NCBI RefSeq assembly: GCF_000622145.1
Contig: NZ_JHWH01000007.1
Span: forward strand, 1-64,000
Length of the DNA: 64,000 nucleotides
Direction: 5' to 3'
Source of the DNA: Paracoccus yeei ATCC BAA-599
GTDB lineage: Bacteria; Pseudomonadota; Alphaproteobacteria; Rhodobacterales; Rhodobacteraceae
The first letter of the stretch is position 1. Each line of letters begins with the position of its first letter. Below the pieces are notes generated by a model. That model searched no databases, was not told the origin of the DNA, and saw only the letters and a program-made list of their open reading frames with translations. This document shows positions 27,439 to 36,743 of this stretch, one piece after another. Made by a program: the position numbers and the translations under genes.

Positions 27439-28808
27439 CCCTGGGTCCCGGTCAGCAGCGCCCCGATCCGCCGCGCCTGCCGGGCCACCAGATCGGCATC
27501 GCCCGCCGCCTCGACGTTCAGCCGCACCACGGGTTCGGTGTTCGAGCGGCGCAGGTTGAAGCGCCAGTCGGCGAACTCCAGGCTGATCCCGTCGGTGTCG
27601 TCGCGCGACCGGGCTTCTGCGGCATAGGCCGACAGCACGCGGTCGATGGCGGCATCGGGATCGTCCAGGCGAAAGTTGATCTCTCCCGACGAGGGAAAGG
27701 CCGCGATGCGCTGCGACAGCAGCTCGGCCAGCGGCTGGCCCTTGCGCGACACCAGTTCGGCCACCAGCAGCCAGGGGATCATGCCGCTGTCGGCAAAGGC
27801 GAAGTCGCGGAAATAATGGTGCGCCGACATCTCGCCGCCATAGATCGCGCCCGATTCCCGCATCGCCTTCTTGACGAAGGCGTGGCCGGTGCGGGCCTGG
27901 ATGGCCTGCCCCCCCGCCTCGGCGATCATGGCGCGGGTATTCATCACCACGCGCGGGTCGTGGACGATGCGCTCTCCCGGGTGCCGCTCCAGGAAAGCGG
28001 TCGCGAGCAGGCCGACGATGTATTCGCCCGGAATGAACCGCCCGTCCGCGTCGAAGAAAAAGCAGCGGTCGAAATCGCCGTCCCAGGCCACGCCCAGGTC
28101 CGCGCCATGCGCCCGCACGGCATCGGCCGTCATCGGCTGGTTTTCCGGCAGCAGCGGGTTCGGGATGCCATTGGGGAAAGCCGCATCGGGATCATGGTTG
28201 ATGCGGATGAAGCGCAGGGGCGCGCCGCGCCGGTCCAGCTCCGCCGCGATGGCATCGAAGGTCGGCCCGGCGGTGCCGTTCCCGGCATTGACCAGAATGG
28301 TCATCGGCCGCAGCGCCGCGACATCGACGAAATCGACCACGGCGCGGGCATAGCTTTCCCGCGCCTCGGGGAACGGGCGGGCGGTGCCGGGCGTGGCGGG
28401 TGAAAACGCACCCGCCTGCGCCAGATCGGCGAGCCGGGCGAAGTCGGTGTCGGGGTCCAGCGGCGCGGCGCCCGGACCCACCAGCTTCATGCCGTTGTAG
28501 TCGATGGGGTTGTGCGACGCCGTCACCTCGATCCCGCCATCGGCGCCGTAATGGGCGGTCGCGAAATACATCTCCTCGGTGCCGGCCAGGCCCAGATCGC
28601 GCACGTTCGCGCCGCCCTCGGTCAGGCCGCGGATCAGCGCGGCGGCCAGCGCGGGCGAGCTTTCGCGGCTATCGCGGCCCACGATCACCTCGCGCCGGGA
28701 TGCGGCAAAGGCGCGGCCGACGCGCCAGGCCACGTCCTCGTCCAGGTCGATCCCCAGGCGGCCGCGAATGTCATAGGCCTTGAAACAGTCGATCCGGCGT
28801 CGCGTCAT
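27435..28808 (-). CDS. Phosphomannomutase / phosphoglucomutase
   Basis: A 457-residue alpha-D-phosphohexomutase that interconverts hexose 6- and 1-phosphates, supplying GDP-mannose or UDP-glucose pathways for polysaccharide. The start FKAYDIRGRLG, the active-site phosphoserine loop GIEVTASHNPIDYNGMKL, the metal loop DGDFDRC, the sugar-specificity loop GGEMSAHHYFRDF and the phosphate-binding RRSNTEPVVRLNVE are all present. The GEMSAHH form is typical of CpsG/AlgC-type enzymes. It overlaps the RTX gene end by 4 bases, convergent. A divergent gap of 172 bases separates it from the NTF2-like gene. Confidence 0.93.
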   Translation of the reverse strand: MTRRRIDCFKAYDIRGRLGIDLDEDVAWRVGRAFAASRREVIVGRDSRESSPALAAALIRGLTEGGANVRDLGLAGTEEMYFATAHYGADGGIEVTASHNPIDYNGMKLVGPGAAPLDPDTDFARLADLAQAGAFSPATPGTARPFPEARESYARAVVDFVDVAALRPMTILVNAGNGTAGPTFDAIAAELDRRGAPLRFIRINHDPDAAFPNGIPNPLLPENQPMTADAVRAHGADLGVAWDGDFDRCFFFDADGRFIPGEYIVGLLATAFLERHPGERIVHDPRVVMNTRAMIAEAGGQAIQARTGHAFVKKAMRESGAIYGGEMSAHHYFRDFAFADSGMIPWLLVAELVSRKGQPLAELLSQRIAAFPSSGEINFRLDDPDAAIDRVLSAYAAEARSRDDTDGISLEFADWRFNLRRSNTEPVVRLNVEAAGDADLVARQARRIGALLTGTQG

Positions 28809-28901
28809 GGGCTGTCCTTTCCTTGCCGCCCCTTGGCTATATCAGCTTGGCGGTCTTGAAAATCCGCATCGCGCCCGGCCATAGCCGCAGGAGGTGAAGA
28901 A

Positions 28902-28931
28902 GTGCTCAAGTCCATCCAAATGCTCAGGTGA
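28902..28931 (+). other. Possible 9-codon leader ORF with strong ribosome binding site
   Basis: An AGGAGGTGA sequence (28889-28897), a nearly perfect ribosome binding site, is followed four bases later by GTG and a nine-codon frame (MLKSIQMLR) that ends in TGA, about 50 bases before the NTF2-like gene. It may be an upstream leader peptide, a remnant of a lost gene, or chance. No attenuator hairpin was recognised. Confidence 0.25.
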
Positions 28932-28980
28932 CGCCTTGCGCCCAAGCGGCTAGAAAACAGGCCCAGCACATGAGGAGCCC

Positions 28981-29382
28981 ATGGACAGCAAAGCCCTGAT
29001 CGCCGCCTATTACGACGCCTTCAACGCCGGCCGCACCGACGAGATGCTGACCTATCTGCATGACGAGGTCGAACATCACGTCAACGAAGGCGGCATCCGC
29101 CGCGGCAAGGACAAGTTCCGCGACTTCAACGCCAAGATGACGGAAAGCTACCGCGAGCACCTGACCGACATCGTGATCTTCGCCAACGAGGCGGGCGACC
29201 GCGCGGCGGCCGAATTCACCGTGAACGGCACCTATCTGAAAACCGACGAGGGCCTGCCCGAGGCGCGCGGCCAGACATACGTGCTGCCCGCCGGCACGTT
29301 CTTCACGATCCGCGACGGCAAGATCGCGCGGGTGACGACCTATTACAACCTGTCGGACTGGACGGCACAGGTTTCGGCGTGA
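28981..29382 (+). CDS. NTF2-like / SnoaL-like protein (ketosteroid isomerase fold)
   Basis: A 133-residue single-domain protein: helix ALIAAYYDAFNAGRTDEML, then LTYLHDEVEHHVNEGGIRRG, FRDFNAKMTESYREH, and strands AAEFTVNGTYLKTDEG and TFFTIRDGKIARVTTYYNLS. This is the cone-shaped NTF2-like fold, which hosts many small enzymes and binding proteins; the specific role is unknown. A GAGGAG sequence precedes the ATG by 4 bases. It overlaps the GNAT gene (GTGA), starting a coupled three-gene unit. Confidence 0.8.
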   Translation: MDSKALIAAYYDAFNAGRTDEMLTYLHDEVEHHVNEGGIRRGKDKFRDFNAKMTESYREHLTDIVIFANEAGDRAAAEFTVNGTYLKTDEGLPEARGQTYVLPAGTFFTIRDGKIARVTTYYNLSDWTAQVSA

Positions 29383-29960
29383 CCCTGACACGCATCCTGA
29401 CGGGCGATTCGGTCGGGGCCGTGCTGGACGACCTGGCACGGCTGCGCATCGCGGTGTTCCGCGACTGGCCCTATCTTTACGACGGCGATCCTGCCTATGA
29501 ACGCGACTACCTGCGCGCCTATCAGTCGCCCGGCGCGGTGGTGGTCGCGGCCTATGACGGGGCGCGCATGGTCGGTGCCGCGACCGGCGCCCCGATGGAG
29601 CATCACGCGGGCGACTTCGCCGCAGCCTTTGCCAACCGCCCTGAAAGGCTTGAGGAAATCTTTTACTGCGCGGAATCCGTGCTGCTGCCGGCGTATCGCG
29701 GCCATGGTCTGGGGCACGCCTTCTTCGACGGGCGCGAGGCGCAGGCGCGCGCCCTTGGCCGGCGCTACAGCGCCTTTTGCAGCGTGCAGCGCCCCAAGGA
29801 CCACCCGCTGCGCCCAGCGGGTTACCGCCCGCTGGATGACTTCTGGCGCAAAAGGGGCTATGAGCCCCTTTCCGGCGTGGTTGCAGAGTTCGACTGGAAA
29901 GACATTGACGCGCCGGTTTCGACCCGAAAACCGCTGCAATTCTGGATGAAGACCCTGTGA
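29379..29960 (+). CDS. GNAT family N-acetyltransferase
   Basis: A 193-residue acetyl-CoA-dependent acetyltransferase. The acetyl-CoA-binding motif A is VLLPAYRGHGLGHAFFDGRE, with the RGHGLG pyrophosphate loop near residue 107. The substrate is unknown, though the neighbouring amidase suggests an amide-containing small molecule. The start is GTG, overlapping the NTF2-like stop by 4 bases, and its own stop overlaps the next GTG start, so all three proteins are probably made in step. Confidence 0.83.
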   Translation: MTLTRILTGDSVGAVLDDLARLRIAVFRDWPYLYDGDPAYERDYLRAYQSPGAVVVAAYDGARMVGAATGAPMEHHAGDFAAAFANRPERLEEIFYCAESVLLPAYRGHGLGHAFFDGREAQARALGRRYSAFCSVQRPKDHPLRPAGYRPLDDFWRKRGYEPLSGVVAEFDWKDIDAPVSTRKPLQFWMKTL

Positions 29961-30823
29961 CACGCGAAATCAAGATCGCCGCCGCCGCCTACAAGTTCGA
30001 CTGGTTCGACGACTTTGACGCCTATCGTGCCAAGCTGACCCGCTGGGTCGAGGCTGCATCCGACTGCGACCTGCTGGTGTTTCCCGAATACGGCGCGATG
30101 GAACTTGCGTCGCTGGGCGGCAAGGACATCGCCTCGGACCTCGAAGCGTCGCTGCACGAGGTCGCAAGGGCGCAAGCGGCCCGCGACGCGCTGCATGCCG
30201 AGCTTGCAGCCGCGCATGGCATCCACATCCTGGCCGCCTCGGGCCCGGTGTTCGTGGGCGAACGGCCCTTCAACCGCGCCGTCCTGTTCGGCCCGGATGG
30301 CGTCATCGGCCATCAGGACAAGCAGATCATGACGCGGTTCGAACGCGAGGAATGGAATGTCGTGGCCAATCCGGGCCTGCGCGTCTTTGACACCCCCGTC
30401 GGCCGGCTGGGCATCCTGATCTGCTATGACAGCGAATTTCCCCTGCTTGCGCGGCAACTGGCCGAGGCAGGGGTCGAGGTGATCCTGACGCCGTCCTGCA
30501 CCGACACGGTCGCGGGCTTCAACCGGGTGCGTATCGGTGCCATGGCGCGGGCGCTGGAAAGCCAGTGCGTCGTCGTCCATTCCCCGACCGTCGGTTCCTG
30601 CGACTGGAACCCCGCCATCGACGAGAACCGCGGCCGGGCCGCGATCTATGCGCCGTCGGACGGGCTGTGGCCCGAAACCGGCATCCTGGCCGAGGGCGAG
30701 ATGGACAAGCCCGGCTGGGTCAAGGCCCGCGTCGACCTGGACCGCGTGCGCGAAAGCCGGCAGGACGGCCGCGTCCTGCCCTTTGCCCATTGGCCCGAAA
30801 GCGCCGCCAGCGGGGTCATCTGA
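29957..30823 (+). CDS. Carbon-nitrogen hydrolase (nitrilase superfamily)
   Basis: A 288-residue amidase-like enzyme. The catalytic triad is visible: Glu44 in VFPEYGAMEL, Lys122 in GHQDKQIMTRFE and Cys156 in GILICYDSEFP. These enzymes hydrolyse or transfer amide groups; the exact substrate cannot be read. The start is GTG, overlapping the GNAT stop. It is convergent with the MORN gene after 7 bases. The NTF2-GNAT-nitrilase set looks like one pathway, probably modification of an amino-acid-like compound (inference). Confidence 0.88.
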   Translation: MTREIKIAAAAYKFDWFDDFDAYRAKLTRWVEAASDCDLLVFPEYGAMELASLGGKDIASDLEASLHEVARAQAARDALHAELAAAHGIHILAASGPVFVGERPFNRAVLFGPDGVIGHQDKQIMTRFEREEWNVVANPGLRVFDTPVGRLGILICYDSEFPLLARQLAEAGVEVILTPSCTDTVAGFNRVRIGAMARALESQCVVVHSPTVGSCDWNPAIDENRGRAAIYAPSDGLWPETGILAEGEMDKPGWVKARVDLDRVRESRQDGRVLPFAHWPESAASGVI

Positions 30824-30830
30824 CGCGCGC

Positions 30831-32297
30831 TCAGGGCTGCGCCGGCTCGGCGGGCACGCGCCCGTCGGGGGTCGCGTCCGGCGCCTCGCCGCGGGACGCG
30901 ACGCCGCCCACCGGCTCGGGCCGGGCCAGCCGGTTGTCCTGCCATTCGCCCGAGGCGACCTGCCCCGTGGCATAGCGCATGACCCCCGCGCCCTGCCGCT
31001 TGCCCATCACGAAATGGCCCGTGTAGACGTCGCCATTGGCATAGGTCGCAACGCCTTCGCCGTCGATCTCGCCGGCCTTCCAGCTGCCTTCGTAGCGGAA
31101 CCCGTCCGGCGCGATCAGCCGGCCCTTGCCCTGGCGCAGCCCGGCGACGAAGGACCCGTCATAGGTCGTGCCGTCGGGATAGGTCGCCTGACCCTGGCCC
31201 TGGCGCTGCCCGTCGTGCCAGGCGCCGTTATAGACATAGCCGTCGGGATAGGTCATGCGTCCCTGGCCTTCGTTCCGGCCGCGCCGGAACCCGCCCTCAT
31301 AAACCAGTCCGTTGGCATAGCGGGCGACGCCCTGCCCCTCGATCACGCCGGCCAGCCAGTCGCCGTCATAGCTCGCGCCATCGGGATAGGTGATGATGCC
31401 CTTGCCCTCGGGCAGGTCGTTCCTCAGCGCGCCCTCATAGACCGAGCCGTCGGGATAGGTGATGCGGCCCAGGCCCTCCATCCGGCCTTCGACCCAGTCG
31501 CCGGCATAGACATAGCCGTCGGTGCCGGTGAAGGTGCCGGTGCCGTGCCGGCGGTCGGCGCGGAAATCGCCTTCGTAGCGGTCGCCGTTGGCATAGGCAG
31601 CGGTGCCGCGCCCCTCGCGCCGGCCATTGGCAAAGCGGCCCTCGTAGCTGTCGCCCGAGGGCTGGACCAGCCGCCCCTGCCCCGCCATCTGCCCGGCCAT
31701 CCAGCCGCCCTCATAGGTCAGCCCATCGGCCATCACCAGCTTGCCCTGCCCCTCGCGCTGGTCGGCCCGCATCTCGCCCTCGTAGGTGGCGCCGTCGGGA
31801 TAGGTGATCTTGCCGCGGCCTTCCTTGACCCCGGCCTTCCAGTCGCCTTCGTAGCGATAGCCGTTCGGCTGGGTCAGCACGCCCTTGCCATCGTGCAGCG
31901 CGTTCAGGAACCCGCCCTGATAGACCGAGCCGTTGGCGTAATGCGCGACACCCTGGCCGGTGATCTGGCCCTCGGCCCAGTCGCCTTCATAGGTGCCGCC
32001 ATCGGCATAGGTGATCTTGCCCTTGCCATGCGGCTTGCCCTGGGCAAAGGCGCCCTCATAGACCGAGCCGTTCGGGAACCTGGCGACGCCCTGGCCCAGG
32101 ATCTCGCCCTCGACCCAGTCGCCGGTGTATTCGTAACCCGAGGGCAGGCGATAGGTGCCGCGCCCGTGCTGCTTGCCGCCGCGGAACGTGCCCTCGTAGA
32201 CGCCGCCGTCGTCGTATTGCTTGGTCACGACACCCTGCGCCGCGGCCATGCCGACCCCGGCCAGCACCATCGCGCAAGCGAACATGGCTGCTTTCAT
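30831..32297 (-). CDS. Exported protein made of 18 MORN repeats
   Basis: A 488-residue protein with a signal peptide (FACAMVLAGVGMAAAQG) followed by 18 back-to-back 23-residue MORN units from residue 34 to about 447, each of the form YxGxWxxGxxxGxGxxxYxDGxx. No unit is missing or of odd length. The C-terminal 40 residues are Pro-rich. MORN repeats form long beta-hairpin ladders that bind lipids or proteins. The ATG at 32297 is the only start that gives a signal peptide at the N-terminus; the longer open frame upstream would overlap the nadE promoter region. Its role is unknown. Confidence 0.88.
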   Translation of the reverse strand: MKAAMFACAMVLAGVGMAAAQGVVTKQYDDGGVYEGTFRGGKQHGRGTYRLPSGYEYTGDWVEGEILGQGVARFPNGSVYEGAFAQGKPHGKGKITYADGGTYEGDWAEGQITGQGVAHYANGSVYQGGFLNALHDGKGVLTQPNGYRYEGDWKAGVKEGRGKITYPDGATYEGEMRADQREGQGKLVMADGLTYEGGWMAGQMAGQGRLVQPSGDSYEGRFANGRREGRGTAAYANGDRYEGDFRADRRHGTGTFTGTDGYVYAGDWVEGRMEGLGRITYPDGSVYEGALRNDLPEGKGIITYPDGASYDGDWLAGVIEGQGVARYANGLVYEGGFRRGRNEGQGRMTYPDGYVYNGAWHDGQRQGQGQATYPDGTTYDGSFVAGLRQGKGRLIAPDGFRYEGSWKAGEIDGEGVATYANGDVYTGHFVMGKRQGAGVMRYATGQVASGEWQDNRLARPEPVGGVASRGEAPDATPDGRVPAEPAQP

Positions 32298-32424
32298 CGG
32301 TCTGCCTCCGCCTCGTGCCTTGTTTGCGCCGGGTTTACCGCAAGCGCCGCGGGTCGCAAAGGCCGACTTTCCCTTTGCCCGTCCCTGCCCTATCAACAGG
32401 CCCACAGCCGGACAGGAGCACGCG

Positions 32425-34095
32425 ATGACCGACCGATTTCGCATCACGCTTGGGCAGTTGAACCCGACCGTCGGCGACCTGCCGGGCAATGCGGCCAAGG
32501 CGCGCGACGCCTGGGCGCAGGCCAGGGCCGCCGGCGCGCAGCTGCTGGCCCTGCCCGAGATGTTCATCACCGGCTACCAGACCCAGGACCTGGTGCTGAA
32601 GCCCGGCTTCACCCGCGACGCGATGGCCGCGATCGAAGGGCTGGCGCGGGACTGCGCCGACGGCCCCGCCATCGGCATCGGCGGCCCCTTTGCAGAAGGG
32701 GGCAAGCTTTACAACGCCTGGTGGGTGCTTCAGGGCGGCAAGGTGCTGACCCGCGTACTGAAACACGAACTGCCCCACAAGCAGCTGTTCGACGAATGGC
32801 GGCTGTTCAATCCCGGTCCGCTTGCCGGCCCCTTCAGCCTGGAAGGGCTGCGCATCGGCAGCCCGATTTGCGAGGACGCCTGGTGGCCCGACGTGGCCGA
32901 GACCCTGGCCGAGAGCGGGGCCGAGATCCTGCTGGTGCCGAACGGCAGCCCGTATCACCGCAACAAGCTGGACCTGCGCATGGGCCACATGGTCGCGCGC
33001 GTGGTCGAAACCGGCCTGCCGCTGATCTATCTGAACGCGGTCGGCGGCCAGGACGACCAGCTTTACGACGGCGCGAGCTTTGCACTGAACCCGGGCGCGG
33101 ATGGCGGCGCCGACAAGGTGATGCAGATGGCGCCCTTTGACCAGGCGGTCCTGCATCTGGACCTTGAACGCACGGCCCACGGCTGGCGCGTGGTGCCCGG
33201 CCCGATGGAGCATCAGCCCGACGAATGGGAACAGGACTATCGCGCCATGACCGAGGGCCTGCGCGACTACATGCGCAAGTCGGGCTTTCGCAAGGTGGTG
33301 CTGGGCCTGTCGGGCGGCATCGACTCGGCCCTGGTCGCCACGATTGCCAGTGACGCCGTGGGGCCGGAAAACGTGCGCTGCGTCATGCTGCCCAGCGAAT
33401 ACACCTCGCAGACCAGCCTGGACGATGCGGCCGATTGCGCGTCCCGCTTGGGCACGCGGCTGGACACCGTGCGCATCGACGGCGCGCGCGACGCGGTGGG
33501 CGCGGCCCTGGCGCCCCTGATGGCGGGCACGAGCCCCGACATCACCGAGGAAAACATCCAGTCCCGCCTGCGCGGCGTCATGCTGATGGCGCTGTCGAAC
33601 AAGTTCGGCGAACTGCTGCTGACCACCGGCAACAAGTCCGAGGTGGCGGTGGGCTATGCCACGATCTATGGCGACATGGCCGGCGGCTACAACCCGATCA
33701 AGGACCTGTACAAGACCCGCGTGTTCCGCACCTGCCGCTGGCGCAACGAAAACCACCGCCCCTGGATGCTGGGCCCGGCGGCCGAGGTGATCCCGCCCCG
33801 GATCATCGAAAAGCCCCCCTCGGCAGAACTGCGCCCCGACCAGAAGGACGAGGACAGCCTGCCCCCCTACGAGGTGCTGGACGCAATCCTTGAGGGGCTG
33901 GTCGAAAAGGACCTGGCGCTGCGCGATCTGGTCGAACAGGGCTTCGAGCCCGAGACGGTCAAGCAGGTCGAGACGCTGCTTTATGGCAGCGAATGGAAAC
34001 GCTATCAGGCCGCGCCGGGGCCGCGGATTTCCACCAAGGCCTTCTGGCTGGACCGGCGCTATCCGCTGGTCAATCGCTGGCGCGACCGGATATGA
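32425..34095 (+). CDS. nadE: NAD+ synthase, glutamine-hydrolysing
   Basis: A 556-residue two-domain enzyme that amidates nicotinic acid adenine dinucleotide to NAD+. The N-terminal nitrilase-type glutaminase has Glu45 (LPEMFITG), Lys113 (VLKHELPH) and Cys149 (GSPICEDAWW). The C-terminal synthetase has the ATP pyrophosphatase loop SGGIDS at 296-301 and LLTTGNKSEVAVGY. It is preceded by an AGGAG site. Pyridine salvage genes pncA and pncB lie 1.3 kb downstream on the other strand, so three NAD steps are clustered here. Confidence 0.95.
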   Translation: MTDRFRITLGQLNPTVGDLPGNAAKARDAWAQARAAGAQLLALPEMFITGYQTQDLVLKPGFTRDAMAAIEGLARDCADGPAIGIGGPFAEGGKLYNAWWVLQGGKVLTRVLKHELPHKQLFDEWRLFNPGPLAGPFSLEGLRIGSPICEDAWWPDVAETLAESGAEILLVPNGSPYHRNKLDLRMGHMVARVVETGLPLIYLNAVGGQDDQLYDGASFALNPGADGGADKVMQMAPFDQAVLHLDLERTAHGWRVVPGPMEHQPDEWEQDYRAMTEGLRDYMRKSGFRKVVLGLSGGIDSALVATIASDAVGPENVRCVMLPSEYTSQTSLDDAADCASRLGTRLDTVRIDGARDAVGAALAPLMAGTSPDITEENIQSRLRGVMLMALSNKFGELLLTTGNKSEVAVGYATIYGDMAGGYNPIKDLYKTRVFRTCRWRNENHRPWMLGPAAEVIPPRIIEKPPSAELRPDQKDEDSLPPYEVLDAILEGLVEKDLALRDLVEQGFEPETVKQVETLLYGSEWKRYQAAPGPRISTKAFWLDRRYPLVNRWRDRI

Positions 34096-34231
34096 CCGCC
34101 GCCCGGTCGGGCGGATTTGAAGCGTTTTTTCAACAGTTGGGATTCGCCTGACCGGGCGCAAGCGGCTATGCCTGATCGCAGACGGCCGGGCATCGGCCGA
34201 CGTTTTCAGGCACCCTTCGGCCGGCACCAGC

Positions 34232-34258
34232 CGCCGTCGCGACCGCGTCGCGACGGCG
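34232..34258. repeat. Perfect 12-bp inverted repeat upstream of the Hint gene
   Basis: Arms 34232-34243 and 34247-34258 are perfect complements with a 3-base loop. There is no T-run on either side, so it is not a classic terminator. It is 137 bases after nadE and 53 bases before the Hint-domain gene. It could be a transcript-end structure for nadE or a protein-binding site. Confidence 0.5.
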
Positions 34259-34311
34259 AATGGCACCGGCCGCCCCTGGCCCAAGGCCCCGCGACCAACC
34301 GGAACGAACCC

Positions 34312-35436
34312 ATGTCGACCGACACCACCATCCAAGCCATTTCCCTGGGTTCCTTTGCCGAACTCGACACCGATGAAAAGCAGATGGGGGCAGACAAGGC
34401 CGGCTCTCTGGTCGGCAGCAGCTTCGGCAGCAGCACGGCGCCGCTGGCGAACTCGATCCTGCACCTGGGACTGCACGACGCCGATGCCAACGGGTCGCTG
34501 GCCTTTGGCAATCACACCGTCGGGGCCGAATACATCACCATCAACGGGACGCGGCAGGCGGTCGATGCTGGCGTTCAGTATCGCGGGACGGTGACCTACA
34601 TGGACGGCACCTCCACCGCCGGGGTAACGCTGCGGATCATCCAGGACGGCACGGGACAGCTGTATCTGCTGCCGCCGCCCACGGACGCCGGCCGCCCCGA
34701 AATCGAGGCGCTGACGCTAAAGCCCATCGCGGCGGTCACGCTGACGGCGGTCAAACAGAACAACTTCGGCGCGCTGATCAGCAGCCGCTATGGCCTGCAA
34801 AGTCCGACCTTCCTGTGCTTTCGCCATGGAACGATGATCCTGACCGACCAGGGCGAACGCGCGGTGGAAACGCTGCGCCCGGGCGACCGGGTGATGACCC
34901 GCGACCACGGCTGGCAGGCGATCCGCTGGATCGGGTCGCGGCGGGTGGACGGCAGCCTGCTGCGCGCCTTTCCCAAGATGCGCCCCGTGCGCATCGGCGC
35001 GGGCACGCTGGGGCCGGACCTGCCCCGGCGCGATCTTTACGTCTCGCAGCAGCACCGGATCCTGGTCGGCTCGCGCATCGCAGAGCGCATCTTCGGCCAG
35101 CCCGAGGTGCTGGTTGCCGCCCGGTTCCTGACCGGCATTCCGGGCATCGCGGTCGATGAAAGCGACGATGGCCTGGACTATTTCCACCTGCTGTTCAACC
35201 GCCATGAGATCGTGATTTCGGAAGGCGCGCAGACCGAGTCGCTGTTCACAGGGCCCGAGGCGCTGAAGGCCGTCTCGGCCGAGGCGCGGGCCGAGATGCT
35301 GGCGCTTTTCCCCGACCTGCTGCGTGGCGATGTGCCGCCGGTGCCCGCCCGCACCATCGCCGCCGGCCGCCAGGCCAGGGAACTGGCCCGACGGCATCAG
35401 GCCAACGGCAAGGTCATGCAGGCGGCGCGGGCCTAG
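34312..35436 (+). CDS. Hint-domain (Hedgehog/intein-like) protein
   Basis: A 374-residue protein. Residues 1-165 are a beta-rich region with many Ser, Gly and Thr ([18 protein letters not shown], then [16 protein letters not shown]). A Hint domain follows: Cys169 in [11 protein letters not shown], then [17 protein letters not shown], the block with [11 protein letters not shown], and a final [14 protein letters not shown]. In Rhodobacteraceae such domains occur in secreted proteins with RTX or related repeats. Autoprocessing is possible, but no extein-like C-terminal Asn-nucleophile junction is evident. There is no signal peptide. The ATG at 34312 is chosen because the upstream frame runs through the inverted repeat. 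Confidence 0.78.
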   Translation: MSTDTTIQAISLGSFAELDTDEKQMGADKAGSLVGSSFGSSTAPLANSILHLGLHDADANGSLAFGNHTVGAEYITINGTRQAVDAGVQYRGTVTYMDGTSTAGVTLRIIQDGTGQLYLLPPPTDAGRPEIEALTLKPIAAVTLTAVKQNNFGALISSRYGLQSPTFLCFRHGTMILTDQGERAVETLRPGDRVMTRDHGWQAIRWIGSRRVDGSLLRAFPKMRPVRIGAGTLGPDLPRRDLYVSQQHRILVGSRIAERIFGQPEVLVAARFLTGIPGIAVDESDDGLDYFHLLFNRHEIVISEGAQTESLFTGPEALKAVSAEARAEMLALFPDLLRGDVPPVPARTIAAGRQARELARRHQANGKVMQAARA

Positions 35437-36743
35437 ACGACCACCGCCATCGCCTGCTGCTGGCCCACGTCGAAGATCCTCCGATAGCGGGCGATATCCT
35501 GCGCGGGGCCGGTCGCCTTTTCCGGGTTGTCGGACAGCTTGACCGTGGGATGGCCGTCCGCCGCCACCGCCTTGCAGACCAGCGAGAACGGCGCCAGCCC
35601 GTCCCCGGGCACCAACCCGCGAAAGTCGTTGGTCAGCAACGTGCCCCAGCCGAAACTGACCTTGACCCGGCCCTGGAAGCGCAGGAACAGCTCGGACATC
35701 TTGTCCACGTCCAGCCCGTCCGAAAAGATGATCAGCTTTTCACGCGGGTCCTCGCCCCGGCTTTGCCACCAGGCGATGGCGGTCTCGGCCCCCTCGGCGG
35801 GGTCGCCGCTGTCGATGCGGATGCCGGTCCAGCCCGCCAGCCAGTCCGGCGCCTTTTCCAGGAATCCCTTGGTGCCGTAGGTATCGGGCAGGATGATACG
35901 CAGGTTGCCGTCGTGCTCCTCGTGCCAGTCGGCCAGGACCCGATAGGGCGCCTCGCGCAGCTCCTGATCGTTGCGGGCCAGCGCGGCATAGACCATCGGC
36001 AGTTCGTGGGCGTTGGTCCCGATCGCCTCGATGTCGCGGCGCATGGCGATCAGGCAGTTCGAGGTGCCGGTGAACCGCTCGTCGCCCAGGCCCTCGATCA
36101 TGGCCTGCACGCACCAGTCCTGCCACAGGAAGCTGTGCCGCCGCCTGGTGCCGAAGTCAGCGATGCGCAGATCTGGGCCCAGTTCGCGCAGTTGCTCGAT
36201 CTTTTCCCACAGCCGGGTCATGGCGCGGGCGTAAAGCACCTGCAATTCGAACCGGCCCAGTTCCTTCAGCACGGCGCGCGAGCGCAGTTCCATGATGATC
36301 GCCAGCGCCGGGATTTCCCACAGCATGACCTCGGGCCAGCGGCCCTCGAAGGTCAGCTCATACTGGCCGTCGCGCTTTTCCAGCTGATAGGGCGGCAGCC
36401 GCAGCCCTTCCAGGAATTCCATGAAATCGGGGCGGAACATCTGCCGCTTGCCGTAGAAGGTGTTGCCGCGCAGCCAGGTGCTTTCGCCCCGCGTCAGCGA
36501 CAGGCCGCGCACATGGTCCAGCTGTTCGCGCAACTCGCCTTCGTCGATCAGTTCGGCCAGCCGGATGCGGGTCGTGCGGTTGATCAGGCTGAAGGTCACA
36601 TGCGTGTCGGGGCGGTTGCGAAACACCGACTGGCACATCAGCAGCTTGTAGAAGTCGGTGTCGATCAGCGAGCGCACGATCGGATCGATCTTCCACTTGT
36701 GGTTATAGACCCGGGTCGCGATATCCACCGTCGCCGTCATCAT
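35433..36743 (-). CDS. pncB: Nicotinate phosphoribosyltransferase
   Basis: A 436-residue enzyme that converts nicotinate and PRPP to nicotinate mononucleotide. Family marks are [17 protein letters not shown], the central [14 protein letters not shown] (active-site region with the phosphorylated-His type motif), [12 protein letters not shown] and [12 protein letters not shown]. It overlaps the pncA stop by 4 bases (ATGA), so nicotinamidase feeds directly into this step. ATG at 36740 is a second possible start. It overlaps the Hint gene end by 4 bases, convergent. Confidence 0.95.
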   Translation of the reverse strand: MMTATVDIATRVYNHKWKIDPIVRSLIDTDFYKLLMCQSVFRNRPDTHVTFSLINRTTRIRLAELIDEGELREQLDHVRGLSLTRGESTWLRGNTFYGKRQMFRPDFMEFLEGLRLPPYQLEKRDGQYELTFEGRWPEVMLWEIPALAIIMELRSRAVLKELGRFELQVLYARAMTRLWEKIEQLRELGPDLRIADFGTRRRHSFLWQDWCVQAMIEGLGDERFTGTSNCLIAMRRDIEAIGTNAHELPMVYAALARNDQELREAPYRVLADWHEEHDGNLRIILPDTYGTKGFLEKAPDWLAGWTGIRIDSGDPAEGAETAIAWWQSRGEDPREKLIIFSDGLDVDKMSELFLRFQGRVKVSFGWGTLLTNDFRGLVPGDGLAPFSLVCKAVAADGHPTVKLSDNPEKATGPAQDIARYRRIFDVGQQQAMAVVV

